A stretch of DNA of 40,072 bases from Actinomadura sp. KC216 (GTDB lineage Bacteria > Actinomycetota > Actinomycetes > Streptosporangiales > Streptosporangiaceae), in assembly GCF_004348535.1 (NCBI RefSeq), contig NZ_SMJX01000041.1:1-40072 (forward strand), given 5' to 3'. Shown piece by piece: positions 27,468 through 35,368 of the stretch. The position numbers and the translations under genes are program-made. The notes beneath the pieces were generated by a model that was not told where the DNA came from, ran no database searches, and saw only the letters and a program-made list of their open reading frames with translations. Position 1 is the first letter of the stretch. Every line of letters begins with the position of its first letter.

Positions 27468-27498
27468 GTGACGGGCAGTCCGGAACGCCCAATACAGT
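27468..27498 (+). promoter_or_regulatory. Possible leaderless promoter of prolyl oligopeptidase gene
   Basis: A -35-like GTGACG (27468-27473) and -10-like TACAGT (27493-27498) are 19 bases apart, and the ATG at 27505 follows six bases after the -10. No Shine-Dalgarno is present, so a leaderless transcript, common in actinobacteria, would explain the arrangement. Confidence 0.4.
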
Positions 27499-27504
27499 GC
27501 ACCC

Positions 27505-29607
27505 ATGAGGCCGTATCCGCCTGCGCGGCGCCAGGACATCGTCGAGGAGATCCATGGTCACCGGGTCGCGGACCCGTACCGCTGGCTCGAAGATCCCGAC
27601 GCCGCCGACACCAAGGCGTGGCTCGCCGCACAGGAAAAGCTGTTCCGCAAGGTCATGGATCCGCTGGCGGGGCGGGAGGGCCTGCGGCGGCGGCTCGGCG
27701 AGCTGCTCGGCGCGGGGAGCGTCGGTTCGCCGCACTGGCGGGGTGAACGGCGGTTCTTCACGCGGCGCGCGCCCGGCCAGGAGCACGCGGTGCTGTACAC
27801 GGTGGATCCGGACGGTTCCGAGCGCGTCCTCATCGACCCGATCGCTCTGGACGCGGAGGGCACCACCACGCTGGACGGATGGCAGCCCGACAAGGAGGGC
27901 CGCCACCTCGCCTACCAGCTCTCCACCGGTGGTGACGAGGAGTCGCTGCTGTACGTCATGAACGTCGCGTCCGGGGAGCGGCTGGAGGGTCCGATCGACC
28001 GGGCGCGGTACTCGTCGATCGCGTGGCTGCCGGGCGGCGAGGCGTACTACTACACGCGGCGGCTGCCCGCGCGGGACGTCCCGGAGGGCGAGGAGCAGTA
28101 CCACCGGCGCGTCTACCTGCACCGCGTCGGCACCGAGCCCGACACCGACGACGTGCTGATCTTCGGCGACGGGATGGACAAGACCAACTACTACGGGGTC
28201 TCCGTCAGCCGGGACGGCCGCTGGCTGACGGTGTCGGCGTCGCAGGGCACCGCGCCGCGCAACGACCTGTGGATCGCCGACCTGTCCGCGTCGCCGCCCG
28301 AGGCACCGGAACTGCGCGCCGTCCAAGAGGGCGTCGACGCCGCCACCAGCCTGCGTGTGGGACGCGACGGCCGCGCCTACGTCTTCACCGACCGCGACGC
28401 GCCCCGCGCCCGGCTGTGCGTCACCGACCCGGCCGACCCGTCGTACGAGACCTGGCGGGACCTCGTCCCGCAGGACCCGGAGGCCGTCCTCTCCGACTTC
28501 GCGATCCTCGATGATCTCGACCGTCCCGTGCTGCTGGCCGGGTGGACGCGGCACGCGATCAGCGAGATCACGGTCCACGACCTGGAGACGGGGACACGGC
28601 TCGAGACCGTTCCCACCCCCGGCCTGGGCACGATCGGCGGGATCGTCGAGCGCCCCGAGGGCGGCCACGAGGCGTGGTTCGGCTACACCGACAACGCCAC
28701 ACCGTCCTCGGTCATGCACTACGACGCCCGAACCGGCGAGACCACGCTGTGGGCATCGGCCCCGGGGACGGTCGAAGTCCCGGACATCGAGACACGCCAG
28801 ATCACCTACACCTCCCGTGACGGGACCGAGGTGCGCATGCTCGTCGCCTCCCGCCCCGGCCTCTCCGGCCCGCGGCCGACCGTCCTGTACGGGTACGGCG
28901 GGTTCAACATTCCGCTCACGCCGTCCTACTCGGCGAACGTCCTCGCCTGGGTGGAGGCCGGCGGCGTGTACGCGATCGCGAACCTGCGCGGCGGGTCCGA
29001 GGAGGGCGAGGAGTGGCACCGGGCCGGGATGCGCGACCGCAAGCAGAACGTGTTCGACGACTTCCACGCCGCCGCCGAGAAGCTCATCGCGGACGGCCTG
29101 ACGACGCCGTCCCAGCTGGCGATCTTCGGCGGCTCCAACGGCGGGCTCCTGGTCGGCGCGGCGCTCACCCAGCGTCCCGACCTGTACCGGGCGGTGGTGT
29201 GCTCGGCGCCGCTGCTGGACATGGTCCGGTACGAGCGCTTCGGCCTGGGCGAGACCTGGAACGACGAGTACGGGCGGGCCGACGACCCCGAGGAGTTCGG
29301 CTGGCTCATCGGCTACTCGCCGTACCACCACGTCCACGCGGGCACCGCGTACCCGGCCGTCCTGTTCACGACGTTCGCCGGCGACACCCGCGTGGACCCG
29401 CTGCACGCCCGCAAGATGTGCGCCGCGCTGCAGCACACCACCGCCTCGGACTCGCCCGTCCTGCTCCGCCACGAGCCCGCGGTCGGCCACGCGGGCCGCT
29501 CGGTGAGCCGCTCGATCGCCCTGATGGCGGACACGCTCGCCTTCATGGCCGCCCAGACGGGCCTCACCCTCCCCGACGAGTTGACACGTGATCTAATAGC
29601 CGGGTGA
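27505..29607 (+). CDS. Prolyl oligopeptidase family serine peptidase (S9A, oligopeptidase B-like)
   Basis: This 700-residue cytoplasmic peptidase has an N-terminal beta-propeller (about 70-410) and an alpha/beta-hydrolase domain at both ends. The catalytic Ser is residue 544 in FGGSNGGL, Asp lies in GDTRVDPLHA (about 628) and His662 in AVGHAGRS. The N-terminus (VEEIHGHRVADPYRWLED) is characteristic of S9A enzymes. No signal peptide is visible. ATG 27505 lacks a Shine-Dalgarno and may be leaderless. Its stop overlaps the following methyltransferase start by four bases (GTGA). Post-Pro versus post-Arg specificity cannot be decided here. Confidence 0.95.
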   Translation: MRPYPPARRQDIVEEIHGHRVADPYRWLEDPDAADTKAWLAAQEKLFRKVMDPLAGREGLRRRLGELLGAGSVGSPHWRGERRFFTRRAPGQEHAVLYTVDPDGSERVLIDPIALDAEGTTTLDGWQPDKEGRHLAYQLSTGGDEESLLYVMNVASGERLEGPIDRARYSSIAWLPGGEAYYYTRRLPARDVPEGEEQYHRRVYLHRVGTEPDTDDVLIFGDGMDKTNYYGVSVSRDGRWLTVSASQGTAPRNDLWIADLSASPPEAPELRAVQEGVDAATSLRVGRDGRAYVFTDRDAPRARLCVTDPADPSYETWRDLVPQDPEAVLSDFAILDDLDRPVLLAGWTRHAISEITVHDLETGTRLETVPTPGLGTIGGIVERPEGGHEAWFGYTDNATPSSVMHYDARTGETTLWASAPGTVEVPDIETRQITYTSRDGTEVRMLVASRPGLSGPRPTVLYGYGGFNIPLTPSYSANVLAWVEAGGVYAIANLRGGSEEGEEWHRAGMRDRKQNVFDDFHAAAEKLIADGLTTPSQLAIFGGSNGGLLVGAALTQRPDLYRAVVCSAPLLDMVRYERFGLGETWNDEYGRADDPEEFGWLIGYSPYHHVHAGTAYPAVLFTTFAGDTRVDPLHARKMCAALQHTTASDSPVLLRHEPAVGHAGRSVSRSIALMADTLAFMAAQTGLTLPDELTRDLIAG

Positions 29608-30380
29608 TCCCCTCGATGGACGTCTCGTCCGGCATGGACCGTGTCCTCGACCTGCTCCGCGACCCGCCCGCCGAGCCGGACGCCTCGGCGGGCTACCTCG
29701 ACCTGCTCGGGCCGTCCGCGAAGCCGCCCCCGTCGCTCGCGCAGTCGGCGATGCAGTCGACGTTGCTGCCGCAGATCTACGAGCGCGTATGGCGCCCCAT
29801 CGGCTTCAACATCGCCAAGGGCTGGCCCATCGGCCCCGACACCGCGACCGAGCACGCCATGGCCCGCGACTGGCTCAGGCTCACCGGCGAACCGGCGACC
29901 GTCCTGGACATCGCCTGCGGCCCCGGCAACGTCACCCGCGCCCTGGCCGAGGGCGTCGGGCGCGACGGCCTGGTCATCGGCCTGGACGCGTCCCAGACCA
30001 TGCTCACCCGCGCGGTAGCCGACACGACGGAGCACGCCATCCGCTACGTCCGAGGCGACGCCGTCGATCTCCCCTTCACCGACGAGTCGTTCGACGCCGT
30101 CTGCTGCTTCGGCGCCCTCTACCTGTTCGACGACCCGTGGACGGCCGTGGACGGCATGACCCGCGTCCTCAAATCGGGCGGCCGCCTGATCATCCTCACG
30201 TCCCGCCGCCCGACCCCGCTCCCCGCAACCCGCATAGGCCGCGCCCTCCTACGCCGCACCACCGGGTTGACGGTCTTCGGCGACCAGGAAATCACCAAGG
30301 CCCTGACCACCCGAGGCTTCACCTCGATCCGCCAGCACCGCTACCCCCTGATGCAGCTGGTAGGCGCAACCCGCATCTAA
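29604..30380 (+). CDS. Class I SAM-dependent methyltransferase, coupled to prolyl oligopeptidase
   Basis: A 258-residue methyltransferase with a ~95-residue helical N-terminal extension and SAM motif I VLDIACGPG at 100-108, followed by VIGLDASQTML, FDAVCCFGALYLFDD and the post-motif VLKSGGRLIILTS. It resembles Methyltransf_11 enzymes that act on lipids or small molecules; the acceptor is unknown. The start is GTG 29604, overlapping the TGA of the peptidase gene; ATG 29616 and ATG 29634 are in-frame alternatives. The 3' third uses more A/T-ending codons than its neighbours (CGA, CTA, GTA, CGC ATA), a mild anomaly. Confidence 0.9.
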   Translation: MIPSMDVSSGMDRVLDLLRDPPAEPDASAGYLDLLGPSAKPPPSLAQSAMQSTLLPQIYERVWRPIGFNIAKGWPIGPDTATEHAMARDWLRLTGEPATVLDIACGPGNVTRALAEGVGRDGLVIGLDASQTMLTRAVADTTEHAIRYVRGDAVDLPFTDESFDAVCCFGALYLFDDPWTAVDGMTRVLKSGGRLIILTSRRPTPLPATRIGRALLRRTTGLTVFGDQEITKALTTRGFTSIRQHRYPLMQLVGATRI

Positions 30381-30604
30381 CGAGGCCCCGCACCCGACCA
30401 ACAACCGCCACCCACTACTGCCCGAACACCAGCCACCACCGCAACCACGCAACAACCCAAACCCCCGCGATCGCGTCCGAAGGCAGTTTCGAGCGAAGCA
30501 AGAAACTGATCGCGCAGCGAGCCGCCAGGCGAGCCGAAGCGATGCCAGCGATCGCGCGTGTTTCTCGACGATGGAGGGCCCCCCGGGCCCGAAGGAGGAG
30601 AGAA
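30381..30604. repeat. Intergenic structured, repeat-like element
   Basis: No gene is supported in this stretch between convergent genes. GCGATCGCG occurs twice (30467-30475 and 30548-30556). Between them lies a hairpin with arms CAGTTTC (30484-30490) and GAAACTG (30502-30508), then an array of GCGAGC/GAAGCG-type words, and GTTTCT at 30559-30564 could pair with AGAAAC at 30501-30506. The composition differs from both genes around it and looks like a dispersed intergenic repeat rather than a coding or promoter region. Frames on the minus strand through it are Ser/Ala/Arg-rich and unlike real proteins. Confidence 0.5.
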
Positions 30605-30607
30605 ATA

Positions 30608-30687
30608 CAAACAAACACCGCCCCGAGCCGCGGGCCTGGGTCTCGCCGGGCCGCGCCTCCGGCGGGACGGGCCCGCGGCTCGGGTGT
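30608..30687 (-). terminator. Strong intrinsic terminator after the GNAT gene
   Basis: Read on the minus strand, an arm at 30684-30670 pairs perfectly over 15 bases with 30636-30622. The pairing is extended by ACACC/GGTGT (30683-30687 with 30615-30619) after a small bulge. The transcript then runs into TGTTTGTTTGTATTTC. It begins about three bases after the GNAT stop. The 33-base loop has its own GC-rich pairing. Confidence 0.85.
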
Positions 30688-30689
30688 CT

Positions 30690-31301
30690 TCAGCGGAGGT
30701 GTTTCTCGATGTAGATGTTGACGATGCCGCCGATGGTCTCGCGGCGGGTCTCCGTCCAGCCGAACTTGGCGTAGAGGGCCAGGGCGGGGCCCTGGAGTTC
30801 GGTGGTGTCGGCGCGCAGGACGCGGTAGCCGTACTCGACGGCGCGCTGTTCGAGGGCTTGGACGATGGCGGCGCCGTAGCCGCGGCGCTGCACGGCGGGC
30901 CGGACGCGGAGCCGGACCATTTCCACGGCGTCGAGGTTCGGGGCGCCGGGGGCGTAGCCGCCGTAGGCGCGGGCCCGGCCGCCGGGGACGAGGTCGGCGC
31001 GGCGCAGGCCGCCCATGGCGACGATGCGTCCGCCGAGCTCGCCGACGAGGAATTCGCCGTCGTTGCGGAGGTAGATGTCCTCCATGCGGAAGAAGTCGTG
31101 GTCGTAGTAGACGCCGTCGCCGGGGCGCAGGCCGACCTGGGCGAGTCCTTCGCGGTGCAGGGCGAGGACGGTGCCGTGGTCGGCGGCGCCGTAGCGGCGC
31201 AGCCGGAGTTCCCCGAACTCCCACACGGGGGGCTCGTCTTGGAGCCGGACGAGGGCGCGGGCCGGGTGGTCCTGCCAGGGCGTGCTGTCAGGGGTGCCCA
31301 T
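30690..31301 (-). CDS. GNAT-family N-acetyltransferase
   Basis: A 203-residue acetyltransferase. Acetyl-CoA motif A is VRLRVRPAVQRRGYGAAIV with the Q/RxxGxG/A loop, preceded by a beta-strand GGRIVAMGGLR and followed by GPALALYAKFGWTE, the typical C-terminal part. The acceptor is unknown. ATG 31301 is separated by six bases from the stop of the XRE regulator gene, so the two form one operon. No Shine-Dalgarno of its own is visible, so it probably relies on termination-reinitiation. Confidence 0.9.
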   Translation of the reverse strand: MGTPDSTPWQDHPARALVRLQDEPPVWEFGELRLRRYGAADHGTVLALHREGLAQVGLRPGDGVYYDHDFFRMEDIYLRNDGEFLVGELGGRIVAMGGLRRADLVPGGRARAYGGYAPGAPNLDAVEMVRLRVRPAVQRRGYGAAIVQALEQRAVEYGYRVLRADTTELQGPALALYAKFGWTETRRETIGGIVNIYIEKHLR

Positions 31302-31307
31302 GCCGGG

Positions 31308-32954
31308 TCAAACCTGCTCGGACGGAGGGACGGATGGTCGTCCCTGGGCGGGGCTCGTCACCCAGGGGCCGGCGAGGGCCTCGTAGAAGTCCTTCAGCTC
31401 CGGGATCTCGCCGTGTTTGGCGTTGACGGCCGCGCCGATCTGGCGGGCGCGGTGCACGAGGATGTCGGACCGGTGGGCGGGCGGCAGGTCGAGGATGGCC
31501 TCCTGCCCGGCCGCGAGCGCGGCGTCGGGGAGGCCGGCGTGGAGTTTGCACATCGCCCGGTCGAGGCGCACGAGGGTCAGGTCGACGCGGTCGGTCGGCG
31601 AGTACAGGGTCAGGGCGTGGCTGAGCACCTCGTCGCCGTGCTTGTGGTCGCCGAGGCTGGTGAAGGTGTCGCCCTCGTAGAAGGCCATCTGCCGGTCGGT
31701 GAAGCCGTAGACGAGGTCGCTGGTGTCGGCCTTGGACAGCTGGTCGAACACCGAGCGGCCGCGGACGAGGGCGCGCCGGGCGCTCGGGGCGGCGTCGCCG
31801 CGTCCGCGCATCGCGAGCATGCCGAGCGCGCGGGCCTCCACGGCGGGCGCCATGGCGGCGGCGACGCCGGGCGTGCGGCCGGCGAGGTCCTGCGCCTTGC
31901 GGGCGAGGTGCAGCGCCTCGCGGGGGTCGCCGTAGTACATCGGGACGAGCGACTCCCGGACGGTCACCCAGGCGCGCAGCTGCCGGTCGCCGGTCTCGTC
32001 GGCGGCGGTGCGGGCGGTGCGGAAGAACGAGCGGGCGAGCCGGTGGTCGCCAAGGTTGATCATGATCAGGCCGGACAGCCCGGACAGCTGCGCCGCGATG
32101 CGGCAGAGCCGTTCCTGCAGCTCGACGGGCTGGCGTTTGTCGCACATCCGCCGGACCTCGCTGAAGTCCAACAGGACGTCGCAGAGCATCCGCAAGGACG
32201 GGGTGGCCTGGTACTGCTGGCCGTAGCCGTAGGTGGTCTCTTCCCACTGGTCGAGCATGGTCGGTGACACGGTCGCGCCGACGAGTGTGTCGTCCATCTT
32301 GCGGCGCAGGTTGTCGACCGCTCCTAGGAACTGACCGTCGAGCGCCACGCCCGCTCCGGCCAGAAGTTGCAGAAGGGTCCTACGAAGCACGATGTCCTCC
32401 TCCCCCACATCAATGGTCAGGGGGCCGTCAGCGCGGTTGTGGCCCCGAGGATCGTTGAGCGTTGTCCAGGGACGGTCTTCGGCCCTGGGGACGATCGCCC
32501 CGACGAGTGCGTCGGGGCGTGATGCCGCGTGCCGCTCCGCCGGCCGCGGTTTCGGGACGCTCGCGGCGCCCGGGCGGACGGCGTGACCGCGTCCGCAGAT
32601 ACAGGGACTCTGGTAGTCGAGTGCGTCGGGCTCCACCCGGTAGACGGCGCACAGGTAGTGCAGGTATTCGGGGCCCGGCCGCTTGTAGCCGCTCTCGTAG
32701 GCGGACAGGAGCGTCTCCCCGAGGCGGGGGGGCGGTTTGCCGTCCACCTCGTAGAGGGCCCGGACCTGCGCCACGATGTCGGACAGCGCGACGCCGTGCG
32801 CCAGCCGGTGCGCCTTGACACGGCTGGTGCCGAACAGCGGCCCGCACTGCTCGTGGATCTCCTGCGCGATCTCGACCGGGCCGCGTCCTCGGGCCAGGCC
32901 GTGCGCGCGGATCCGGCGAGCCACGTCCGTCTCTTTCCGAGGGGGATCCGACAT
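31308..32954 (-). CDS. XRE-type transcriptional regulator with TPR-like C-terminal domain
   Basis: A 548-residue regulator. The DNA-binding helix-turn-helix lies at about 78-112 (RLGETLLSAYESGYKRPGPEYLHYL, read in two parts as a Cro/C1-like HTH). It is preceded by a helical segment (25-75) and followed by a CICGRGH motif (118-124). Residues ~190-520 are alpha-helical repeats resembling TPRs, as in actinomycete regulators that bind peptide or protein ligands. ATG 32954 with GGAGG nine bases upstream is preferred over GTG 32972. It is divergent from the 93-residue protein gene and in an operon with a GNAT gene. Targets are unknown; autoregulation is plausible. Confidence 0.9.
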   Translation of the reverse strand: MSDPPRKETDVARRIRAHGLARGRGPVEIAQEIHEQCGPLFGTSRVKAHRLAHGVALSDIVAQVRALYEVDGKPPPRLGETLLSAYESGYKRPGPEYLHYLCAVYRVEPDALDYQSPCICGRGHAVRPGAASVPKPRPAERHAASRPDALVGAIVPRAEDRPWTTLNDPRGHNRADGPLTIDVGEEDIVLRRTLLQLLAGAGVALDGQFLGAVDNLRRKMDDTLVGATVSPTMLDQWEETTYGYGQQYQATPSLRMLCDVLLDFSEVRRMCDKRQPVELQERLCRIAAQLSGLSGLIMINLGDHRLARSFFRTARTAADETGDRQLRAWVTVRESLVPMYYGDPREALHLARKAQDLAGRTPGVAAAMAPAVEARALGMLAMRGRGDAAPSARRALVRGRSVFDQLSKADTSDLVYGFTDRQMAFYEGDTFTSLGDHKHGDEVLSHALTLYSPTDRVDLTLVRLDRAMCKLHAGLPDAALAAGQEAILDLPPAHRSDILVHRARQIGAAVNAKHGEIPELKDFYEALAGPWVTSPAQGRPSVPPSEQV

Positions 32955-33328
32955 CGACTCCGGCCTCCTCACCGTCGTGCCGGGACGCCGTCCCTCCGGG
33001 GGAGGGCGGTCGTCCCCGCCACGGCGACCGGTCTCTGGTTATGGCCACGACAGATAATCTCTCGCGCACGCAGCGTAACCCTCGTCACATGGCCCGCCAA
33101 GCGATTCCGGCGAAGAAGGGGCGGCCAGGGGGCGTCCCGCCCCCCACAGGTAGAGATTCTTCCTCCGGAGGGGTGTGGGCTTCCTCTGAGGTGGGGTAAT
33201 CCGGTACTCCGCTGGACGCGCGGTCACTTGACCAACACCGTGAGAGTTGCAATTCTCGCCGCGAGTGATCGAACGGATTCACAGAGTTGATCAGTTGACC
33301 GGTACTCGCCGACAGAGGGGGTGCGAAG
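32955..33328. promoter_or_regulatory. Divergent promoter region of XRE regulator and 93-residue protein
   Basis: A 374-base non-coding region, less GC-rich than the genes. It contains a GC hairpin at 33128-33144 (GGGGGCG-TCC-CGCCCCC) and a near-perfect 16-base palindrome at 33242-33257. A/T-rich stretches such as ATAATC near 33053 could be promoter elements for the regulator. No gene is supported here. Confidence 0.55.
33242..33257. promoter_or_regulatory. Palindrome GAGAGTTGCAATTCTC, operator candidate
   Basis: A 16-base palindrome with a single mismatched pair, located 72 bases before the 93-residue gene start at 33329 and in the divergent promoter region of the XRE regulator. It could be the binding site of that regulator. 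Its centre TTGCAA resembles a Nur half-site, but the spacing does not. Confidence 0.45.
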
Positions 33329-33610
33329 GTGGTCAGCGACAGACGCGTCGGCTATCTGGAGGCACTGGAGCAGGCACTCGGCACGCAGGGCCTGGTCGCC
33401 CGCGTCGTCAGGACCCGCTCGGGGCCGGCGTTCCTGCGCGTCGTGAACCCGGAGGCCGCGAGCCTCGCGGAGGACGTCACGTGCGCGCCGGCCCCGGAGA
33501 CCAAGGACCACTATTTCTGGTGGTCGTGGGGCGAGCGCATGCACCGCGTCGACGACGTGGGCGGCGCCGCCATGAAGCTGGCACACGTCCTCCAGCCGCT
33601 CCGTCGCTGA
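33329..33610 (+). CDS. Small protein of 93 residues, unknown, paired with XRE regulator
   Basis: A compact alpha/beta protein (GYLEALEQALGTQGLVARVV, FLRVVNPEA, DHYFWWSWGERM, AAMKLAHVLQPL). It looks like a conserved actinomycete small protein and has normal codon use. GTG 33329 has AGGGGG seven bases upstream. Small genes of similar size commonly lie beside XRE-family regulators in actinomycetes (DUF397 pairs are the known case); this one does not have the DUF397 pattern. A hairpin lies downstream at 33648-33672. Function unknown; the aromatic FWWSWGE stretch is the most distinctive feature. Confidence 0.8.
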   Translation: MVSDRRVGYLEALEQALGTQGLVARVVRTRSGPAFLRVVNPEAASLAEDVTCAPAPETKDHYFWWSWGERMHRVDDVGGAAMKLAHVLQPLRR

Positions 33611-33647
33611 CCCCGCCTCCCGAACGCCCGAGACTCCCGGGAGGCGC

Positions 33648-33672
33648 GGGCGCCGCCTGAACGGCGGCGTCC
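33648..33672 (+). terminator. GC hairpin after the 93-residue gene
   Basis: GGGCGCCGCC (33648-33657) and GGCGGCGTCC (33663-33672) pair over 10 bases with one G-U and a 5-base loop. No T-tract. The remaining 33673-33903 is non-coding and holds the mscS promoter. Confidence 0.55.
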
Positions 33673-33903
33673 CCTGAGACCGGGCGTGTCCCGCGGGGCC
33701 GTGACCGGAAACGGCGCGGCGGCCACGGACCTCGCGGGACACGCTCGCCGGAGCCAGCCCTCCCCGGCCGGGCCGTGACACCTGCCTGACCTCGCGGACT
33801 CCGGGACGAACCGGTCGGACACGTCCCCTACGATCGGCTCCGAGCCCGCCGCGACCACGGCGCGGTGTCCAGGCACCACAATGGCCGGGGAGGGTCTGCC
33901 TTC

Positions 33904-34917
33904 ATGTCGCTTCTCGCCGCCGAGCTGCTCGCCGTCCCGGCGTTCCTGCCGTGGGCGCGGGAGGGGACTCCCGAGACCGCCTGCGGGGACCCGACGCCCA
34001 GCACCTCGTGCCGGCTCGTCTGGAACATCTCGCACAACACCCGGTTCACGGAGTTCTTCTCGACGTGGCTCGACGGGCCGCTCACCACCTTCTTCTGGGT
34101 CGTCGTCACGTTCGTGATCGCGCTGATCCTGAAGAGCATCGCGCACCGCATGATCACCAGGGTGACGGTGCGGATGGCCGAGGGCACGATGACCGAGCGG
34201 GCCAGGGAACGGTCCCGGACGGTCTTCGAGGGCAGCCCCGCCCTGCTCAACAAGCGGCGGGCCCAGCGCGCCCAGACGCTCGGCTCGGTGCTGCGCTCCA
34301 TCGCGTCCGTGCTGATCATGGGGACGGCGGCGTTCAGCATCCTCGGCTCGCTCGGCCTGAACCTGGCGCCGATCCTGGCCAGCGCGAGCGTCATCGGCGT
34401 CGCGGTCGGCTTCGGCGCGCAGAACATCGTCAAGGACCTCCTCGCCGGGCTGTTCATGCTGCTGGAGGACCAGTACGGCGTCGGCGACTTCATCGACGTG
34501 GGCACCGCCAAGGGCACGGTCGAGGCCGTCACGCTGCGGGTCACGCGGATGCGGGACGTGGACGGCGTCGTCTGGTACGTCCCGAACGGCGAGATCAAGA
34601 AGGTCGGGAACGAGTCGCAGAACTGGGGCCGGGCCGTCCTGGACATCCCCGTCGACATCCACGAGGACACCGAGAAGGTCAAGGAGATCCTGCAGTCCAC
34701 CGCCGACGAGATGGCCGCGGACGAGCGGTGGAAGGATCTCGTCCTGGAGGCGCCCGCGGTGTGGGGCGTGCAGGCGCTCGCCGGCGACGCGCTGGTCATC
34801 CGCGTCGTGCTGAAGACGGCGCCGGGCAGGCAGGGCGACATCGCCCGCGAGCTGCGCGAACGCGTCAAGCGGTCGTTCGACCAGGCGGGCGTGACGGTCG
34901 CCACCCCCGCGCCCTAG
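33904..34917 (+). CDS. Mechanosensitive channel of the MscS family
   Basis: A 337-residue MscS-type channel that releases solutes on hypo-osmotic shock. Membrane segments lie at about 58-76, 130-150 and 152-172. The pore helix region is SASVIGVAVGFGAQNIVKDL, followed by the beta domain GVGDFIDVGTAKGTVEAVTLRVTRM (two adjoining parts) and VPNGEIKKVGN. The N-terminus is slightly hydrophobic and contains two Cys. ATG 33904 has GGGAGGG ten bases upstream; an in-frame ATG at 33865 is possible but lacks a site. It lies 49 bases before glbO on the same strand. Confidence 0.94.
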   Translation: MSLLAAELLAVPAFLPWAREGTPETACGDPTPSTSCRLVWNISHNTRFTEFFSTWLDGPLTTFFWVVVTFVIALILKSIAHRMITRVTVRMAEGTMTERARERSRTVFEGSPALLNKRRAQRAQTLGSVLRSIASVLIMGTAAFSILGSLGLNLAPILASASVIGVAVGFGAQNIVKDLLAGLFMLLEDQYGVGDFIDVGTAKGTVEAVTLRVTRMRDVDGVVWYVPNGEIKKVGNESQNWGRAVLDIPVDIHEDTEKVKEILQSTADEMAADERWKDLVLEAPAVWGVQALAGDALVIRVVLKTAPGRQGDIARELRERVKRSFDQAGVTVATPAP

Positions 34918-34966
34918 TGGATCAAGGTGAGCGGCGCGGCGGCTCTCGCATAGGGTGGGAGGCGCT

Positions 34967-35350
34967 ATGGCTGAACAGGTGACGTTCTACGAGGCGGTCG
35001 GCGGCGAGGAGACCTTCCACCGGCTGGTGCGCCGCTTCTATCAGGGTGTCGCGGGCGACCCCGACCTTCGCGACCTCTACCCCGAGGAAGACCTCGGGCC
35101 CGCCGAGGAGCGGCTGCGGCTGTTCCTGATCCAGTACTGGGGCGGCCCGACCACCTACAGCCAGCGGCGCGGGCATCCCCGGCTGCGGATGCGGCACGTC
35201 CCGTTCGTCATCGGGTCGGCCGAGCGGGACGCCTGGCTGCGCCACATGCGCGACGCGGTCGACGAGCTGGAGCTGCCCGAGCACCTGGAGAAGCAGCTCT
35301 GGGACTACTTCACGATGGCCGCGCAGAGCATGGTGAACGCCCCGACATAG
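34967..35350 (+). CDS. glbO: Group II truncated haemoglobin (GlbO type)
   Basis: A 127-residue truncated globin very similar to M. tuberculosis GlbO (Rv2470). The aligned haem-pocket residues are Tyr25 (B10), Tyr38 (CD1), His77 (proximal F8, in LRMRHVPF) and Trp90 (G8), with the conserved [10 protein letters not shown] and RGHPRL. It probably binds O2 or NO and may act in redox protection. ATG 34967 has GGGAGG seven bases upstream. It precedes the GH13 gene by 18 bases, as Rv2470 precedes Rv2471. Confidence 0.96.
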   Translation: MAEQVTFYEAVGGEETFHRLVRRFYQGVAGDPDLRDLYPEEDLGPAEERLRLFLIQYWGGPTTYSQRRGHPRLRMRHVPFVIGSAERDAWLRHMRDAVDELELPEHLEKQLWDYFTMAAQSMVNAPT

Positions 35351-35368
35351 GCGGGTAGATCGCCCTGT

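Noticed and set aside
30249..30614. Minus-strand small protein across the intergenic element
   Set aside because: It overlaps the methyltransferase 3' end, is low-complexity Ser/Ala/Arg/Leu and follows the repeat structure rather than codon bias.
33329..33610. Toxin-antitoxin pair with the XRE regulator
   Set aside because: The regulator is a 548-residue TPR-type protein, not a small antitoxin, the genes are divergent, and the small protein has no toxin motif.
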